From Candidatus Omnitrophota bacterium (GTDB lineage: Bacteria > Omnitrophota > Gorgyraeia > Gygaellales > Profunditerraquicolaceae): a stretch of 64,000 nt of DNA. The notes beneath the pieces were generated by a model that searched no databases, was not told the DNA's origin, and saw only the letters and a list, made by a program, of their open reading frames with translations. The DNA is taken from positions 1 through 64,000 of the forward strand of contig JALNZI010000001.1 of the NCBI GenBank assembly GCA_023229385.1. Reading direction: 5' to 3'. The position numbers were made by a program, and so were the translations under genes. Positions 60,603 to 64,000 of this stretch are shown here, one piece after another. Positions within the stretch are counted from its first letter, which is position 1; each line of letters opens with the position of its first letter.

Positions 60603-60924
60603 AGAAAAAGATAGTTCAATTGTAAATTGGATAGATGTAATTAATGAAAAATTACTAATAATAGGGGTGTCATTAAAAACAGACATTTCTATATTAGGTA
60701 AGCATAAAATTGAGTTTAATGAAATAATTAGAGATTTATTAGATGATCATCCAAATAGTTTATTAAACAATATCATAATGTCAATGAAAGAATATTATGA
60801 AGTTGAAGAATTATATTCAATATTAGATGAGCAAAATAAATCAATATTATTGAGACATGCTAGTGAGTATTATAATATTCCATTAGTAAAGAAATCAAAC
60901 AAACGATCATCTAAAAAAAGATAA
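60589..60924 (+). CDS. Hypothetical protein between gp41 and gp32
   Basis: 111 residues from the ATG at 60589 (GGAGAG 8 nt upstream); a start at 60553 is possible but without ribosome site. It is mostly helical with a very basic C-terminus (KKSNKRSSKKR) that may bind DNA. It overlaps gp41 by 14 bases. Its position recalls T4 small replication proteins such as gp33/gp59 but no residue match was found. Confidence 0.5.
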   Translation: MIKNKEKDSSIVNWIDVINEKLLIIGVSLKTDISILGKHKIEFNEIIRDLLDDHPNSLLNNIIMSMKEYYEVEELYSILDEQNKSILLRHASEYYNIPLVKKSNKRSSKKR

Positions 60925-60930
60925 AATTAG

Positions 60931-60938
60931 TATAAATA
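60931..60938 (+). promoter_or_regulatory. TATAAATA late box upstream of gene 32
   Basis: TATAAATA just before the operator hairpin of gp32. Late transcription from here would start inside the left arm of that hairpin and so remove part of it. Confidence 0.5.
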
Positions 60939-60971
60939 CTTATTACCCAGCAATAAATGTTGGCTAATAAG
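60939..60971 (+). promoter_or_regulatory. Hairpin operator candidate upstream of gp32
   Basis: A 14-bp stem (one C-C mismatch, one G-U), CTTATTACCCAGCA with TGTTGGCTAATAAG, loop ATAAA. A 28-nt unstructured A-rich leader carrying AAGGA follows. T4 gp32 represses its own mRNA by nucleating at a folded element and spreading along such a leader. Confidence 0.6.
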
Positions 60972-60999
60972 AAAATAAAAAATGAAAAAGGAAATAAAA

Positions 61000-61938
61000 A
61001 TGAAAACAAGTAGTTTAATAGCAGACATGGAATCAATTGATGAAACATTAAATGCAATAAATGGAAATAAAAAAACATTTGAAAAAGACCCTCGCCAATT
61101 TAGACCTAATTTAAAAAATGAAAAGAAAGAATATAGAGCTACAGTTAGATTCTTGAGTCAAGGGATTCAGCAAGTAGCAAAGAAAGCATATTTCATCGAA
61201 AGATGGGATCATGCATTTATTGAGAATGGACAATGGTATATCGAGCGTTGCCCATCATTAATAAACAAGCAATTAGGCGTTAAGGATCATAAGTGCCCTG
61301 CTTGCATTAGCAATCGTAGAGATTATAATTCTAAGCAAGAAGTTTTAGTTCAACGAGCACATGATCGTAAGATTAAAAAAACTTATGTGACCAATATTTT
61401 AGTAATTGATGATCCGCAGTTTCCAGAGAATAATGGAAAAATAATGTATTGGAATATGCCTTATGAAATTGTTAAATTAATTGAAATTAAATGGCATCCT
61501 GAATCTAAAAAGAGATCACCATCTAATCCTTATTGCCCAATCAAAGGCTATGCATTAGATTTAGTATTAAAGATAAATCCATCCACTGGATATGCTACAT
61601 ATGCTGGATCTGAATGGTTAGAGCCTGAGCCAATTTATGAGAATGAAGAAGAAATTGTTAAATTATTAAATTCAACAATTGATTTGGATGAATTTTTATC
61701 TGAACCTGATAAATTTAAGTCTTTTGATGAATTAAACAATCGTTTCCTTAAAGTTACATCAGGTGGAGTTATAATAGATTCTCCAATGAATACGATAATT
61801 GTTGACGATAAGCCTACTACTGCTTTAGATAAAGTTACTTCAAGTATTACTACATCAGCATTAGCAGCAGACGTTCCAGATAAGCCGGTTGAAGGTGGCG
61901 AAGTTTCAACTGAAGATGATAGTTGGCTAGAAGATTAA
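61000..61938 (+). CDS. 32: Single-stranded DNA-binding protein gp32
   Basis: 312 residues from the ATG at 61000 (AAGGA 7 nt upstream; an ATG 18 bases earlier lacks spacing); T4 gp32 has 301. A basic N-terminus (KDPRQFRPNLKNEKKEY), the OB-type core with CPSLINKQLGVKDHKCPAC as zinc ligands, aromatic residues such as NGQWYIERC and IMYWNMPYEIVKLIEIKWH, and an acidic C-tail (EVSTEDDSWLED) that contacts partners. Confidence 0.88.
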   Translation: MKTSSLIADMESIDETLNAINGNKKTFEKDPRQFRPNLKNEKKEYRATVRFLSQGIQQVAKKAYFIERWDHAFIENGQWYIERCPSLINKQLGVKDHKCPACISNRRDYNSKQEVLVQRAHDRKIKKTYVTNILVIDDPQFPENNGKIMYWNMPYEIVKLIEIKWHPESKKRSPSNPYCPIKGYALDLVLKINPSTGYATYAGSEWLEPEPIYENEEEIVKLLNSTIDLDEFLSEPDKFKSFDELNNRFLKVTSGGVIIDSPMNTIIVDDKPTTALDKVTSSITTSALAADVPDKPVEGGEVSTEDDSWLED

Positions 61939-61961
61939 TAGTAAAAAATAGTCTAAATATT

Positions 61962-61988
61962 AAGAGTGCTGAAAGGCGCTCTTTTTTT
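61962..61988 (+). terminator. Rho-independent terminator after gp32 abutting the next ATG
   Basis: AAGAGTGC/GCGCTCTT (one G-U) with loop TGAAAG and seven T, immediately followed by the ATG at 61989. The only possible ribosome site of the next gene, AAAGG, lies in the loop. Confidence 0.75.
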
Positions 61989-62534
61989 ATGTCTAAAAAT
62001 CCAGAAGAATTTAATAAAATAAATGAGTTATTTAATAACGGATATTTAAACCTAATAAAAAATATTCCAAATAGAGATGATATTGATTATAAACAAAATA
62101 TGAAAAAATTCATCAAACATAACTTAGATTATGATGTTAAACTAAAAAGGAAAGAACTCAGAAAGTTAACATCACACATAAGTATCAAAATTAACTATTT
62201 TGTATCAAAAATTAATTCAGAGCAATTAGATTATATTGATATTAAAAAAGAATACATTAAAATTGAAAATACTTTATATAAGTACACTGAGCATAGGATG
62301 TTTAATAATATTAAAATATGCAAAGATACCAATTTATCATTGATGATGATACAAGATGAATATAGTGATCCAACTTCTTATAGATTTAATTTTATATTTT
62401 TTTATAGAATGGCTGAAAATGGAATAAAACAAAATTATATTCAATGCAGAAATACTATTAAAAAATATGAAACTACTTTAAAGATATTAAAAAAGATGAA
62501 GAGGGAAGTTGTATACCTGAATTCGCTCTATTAG
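61989..62534 (+). CDS. Hypothetical helical protein, possible gp59-type loader
   Basis: 181 residues from the ATG at 61989; the longer reading from 61923 overlaps gp32. Highly helical, many Lys/Asn, with a Tyr/Phe-rich C-half (FNFIFFYRMAENGIKQNY). The position between gp32 and primase and the size (T4 gp59 is 217) suggest a helicase-loading factor, but no specific motif supports it. Confidence 0.4.
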   Translation: MSKNPEEFNKINELFNNGYLNLIKNIPNRDDIDYKQNMKKFIKHNLDYDVKLKRKELRKLTSHISIKINYFVSKINSEQLDYIDIKKEYIKIENTLYKYTEHRMFNNIKICKDTNLSLMMIQDEYSDPTSYRFNFIFFYRMAENGIKQNYIQCRNTIKKYETTLKILKKMKREVVYLNSLY

Positions 62535-62535
62535 T

Positions 62536-62541
62536 TATCAT
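62536..62541 (+). promoter_or_regulatory. -10-type box TATCAT before primase
   Basis: TATCAT, 6 nt, ATG at 62548; the ATG at 62545 would have 3 nt. No Shine-Dalgarno. Confidence 0.4.
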
Positions 62542-62547
62542 TATATG

Positions 62548-63663
62548 ATGGTGACGAAATACATTCCACTTGAAGCCTATCAAGAATATCTGGAAAAGAT
62601 TGTTGAAGATGGTGCAGTAGAAGTAGCTAGTGAAAGTAAGCTACTGTTTAGATGTCCAATATGTGGAGATTCAAAGAAAAGTAAATCAAAACGAAGGGGT
62701 TTCTTATTAAGTGATGGCGAGCATGCCACAATGGGATGTTTAAAATGTGGAGTTAGAATACCATTTTATTATTATCTAAAGACTGAACATTCAGCATTAT
62801 ATAGTGACTGGATTATGAATGTTTATGTTTTTGATAAAGAATATGAAAAAAAAGAAGAAGAATTTGCAAAAGAAACATGCTATGTAGATTATTCGGAATT
62901 TTATCCATTAACCGATAAAACAGCACCAACGATACGAAATAGCGCCTTGCATTTAATAAACAGCAGAAAAATACCTAAATTAATTGCAAAAAAATTATTG
63001 TATTCTTATTCTGGAAAATTTGCAAATAGATTAATATTTCCATATTATATGAGAGATGGATCTTTTAAATATTTTGAAGCTAGAGATTTAGGAAATAATG
63101 ATATTCAAAAATATAAGTTTCCGACTGCATTACCTCAAGAATATTATAATTTAAATTTTGTTGATAAAAATAGATTATTTTTTATTTTTGAAGGATTAAT
63201 AGACTCATTTTTTATAGAAAATTCTATTACATCAGGTGGAGCTACTAAAATTGGTACATTATTAAGTGAAATAGATAAAAAATATCATAAAAATGCTGTT
63301 TTAATTTTTGATGGAGATATTGTAGGAATACGCCAAGCCTATAGATATTTTAAAAAAGGTTATAAAGTGTTTGTGTGGAATGAATCAATGTTAAAATTAT
63401 CAAAAGATGGTAAAATTGACATGAATGAATTAGTTATTAAAGGGTTCTTTGATTCTGTTTTAGATAAAAGTGGTAGAATACCTGAATCAAAAATAATGAA
63501 ATACGTTATGGTGCCTAGCATTTATAATTTGTTAGAATTTGAAATGTATTACTCAAGAATGGGTTTTGAGTTAGAGGAAAAGCTAGATGCTAAATTTATT
63601 CACAAAAGAGCAATTGAACCAGTTAAAAATAATAGGAATAAACGGAAAAGCGGGGTCCGGTAA
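62548..63663 (+). CDS. 61: DNA primase gp61-like
   Basis: 371 residues. N-terminal zinc ribbon CPICGDSKKS ... CLKCGVR (near 38 and 66), then the toprim-type core: FIFEGLIDSFF, LIFDGDIVGIRQAYRYFKKGYKVFVW. Together with gp41 it makes lagging-strand primers. Start chosen at the second of two ATGs because of the TATCAT spacing; 62545 is an alternative. Confidence 0.85.
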   Translation: MVTKYIPLEAYQEYLEKIVEDGAVEVASESKLLFRCPICGDSKKSKSKRRGFLLSDGEHATMGCLKCGVRIPFYYYLKTEHSALYSDWIMNVYVFDKEYEKKEEEFAKETCYVDYSEFYPLTDKTAPTIRNSALHLINSRKIPKLIAKKLLYSYSGKFANRLIFPYYMRDGSFKYFEARDLGNNDIQKYKFPTALPQEYYNLNFVDKNRLFFIFEGLIDSFFIENSITSGGATKIGTLLSEIDKKYHKNAVLIFDGDIVGIRQAYRYFKKGYKVFVWNESMLKLSKDGKIDMNELVIKGFFDSVLDKSGRIPESKIMKYVMVPSIYNLLEFEMYYSRMGFELEEKLDAKFIHKRAIEPVKNNRNKRKSGVR

Positions 63664-64000
63664 GGATTTCATAGCTAAAAACTGTTATCCTAGATATTTT
63701 CAAATCGCTTTTGCTGATCATTTTAAATATGATTTAGTTGGTAAAAAAATACGCACATATGAAGATGTATATGTAACTAAGACACCTGAGACTAGACATA
63801 TCATGCAAGAATACGGAACAGAAAAAGGCCGTAATGTGTATGGCGAGGATGTTTGGATTAATTGTACTGAATCTATGATATATAATATTTTTAATAGAAA
63901 TCATATACAGGATTTTATATTTCCAGATGTTAGATATGATAATGAAGCTCAATTTATTAGAAATTTAGGTGGAATTGTTATTTCAATTGAATCAAATAGA
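63614..64000 (+). CDS. Deoxynucleoside monophosphate kinase-like, cut by the window end
   Basis: The frame opens inside primase; TTG at 63614 is the first plausible start, 50 bases overlapping. The product reads IGINGKAGSGKDFIAKNCYP (Walker A GKAGSGKD), a middle IMQEYGTEKGRNVYGEDVWIN typical of T4 gp1-type dNMP kinases, then FIFPDVRYDNEAQFI. It phosphorylates dNMPs for the replisome. The 3' part lies beyond 64000. Confidence 0.7.
   Translation, partial: MNQLKIIGINGKAGSGKDFIAKNCYPRYFQIAFADHFKYDLVGKKIRTYEDVYVTKTPETRHIMQEYGTEKGRNVYGEDVWINCTESMIYNIFNRNHIQDFIFPDVRYDNEAQFIRNLGGIVISIESNR

Noticed and set aside
63734..63952. Minus-strand ORF at the window end
   Set aside because: Antisense to the dNMP kinase frame, which carries Walker A and family motifs.

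Overview
The window is a contiguous piece of a large, AT-rich (about 30% GC by eye), T4-like tailed-phage genome. It carries the T4-type replication, recombination and late-transcription set: gp43 polymerase, gp44/gp62 clamp loader, gp45 clamp, gp41 helicase, gp61 primase, gp32, UvsX/UvsY/UvsW, gp46/gp47, RNase H, a gp55-like late sigma factor, gp31 co-chaperonin and gp4. The boxes TATAAATA/CTAAATA and TATAAT stand in front of its genes. The host is unknown. The SD-type internal ribosome sites, a TTGACA/TATATT promoter and a B12-dependent reductase suggest an AT-rich, probably aquatic proteobacterium-like host, but this is inference.

Layout. 1-8441 (+): tail-fibre and adhesin genes; the first 760 bases are clearly GC-richer. 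8446-25738 (-): a secreted protein, a phosphatase, small proteins, gp62, a TilS-like protein, gp31, an HNH nuclease, a glycosyltransferase-rich block interrupted by an IS200/IS605-type TnpB element (about 15.84-17.25 kb), then the clamp-loader/clamp operon and a dUTPase split into two genes by a split intein with a nuclease gene between the halves. 25838-26583 (+): holin and GH108 lysozyme. 26573-44234 (-): a three-gene Preiss-Handler NAD operon, an HNH nuclease, a long ThyX, small proteins, a macro-domain protein, gp4, NrdJ, RNase H, an M15-type virion protein, UvsW and UvsY. A single + strand nucleotidyltransferase gene (39862) lies inside this block. 44235-44907: a 670-base non-coding divergence region with two identical 106-base AT-rich repeats and a GC-elevated, hairpin-rich block. 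44914-64000 (+): metallophosphoesterase, gp46, pentapeptide protein, gp55-like sigma, gp47, glycosyltransferase, intein-bearing polymerase, UvsX, gp41, gp32, primase and a dNMP kinase cut by the window edge.

How it works together. The phage makes its own precursors (NrdJ, ThyX, dUTPase, dNMP kinase) and its own NAD (PncB, NMNAT-Nudix, NadE), and encodes a full replisome plus recombination-dependent replication. gp55 and gp45 are expected to drive the TATAAATA promoters of structural, lysis and other late genes.

Most notable signals. (1) Sixteen first-in-transcript genes have a -10-type or late box ending exactly 6 nt before the start codon and no Shine-Dalgarno, while genes inside operons do have one; this predicts widespread leaderless mRNAs. 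(2) A fractured dUTPase. (3) A complete Preiss-Handler NAD operon. (4) A candidate structured RNA beside long direct repeats. (5) Hairpins placed like the T4 translational operators in front of the polymerase and gp32 genes.
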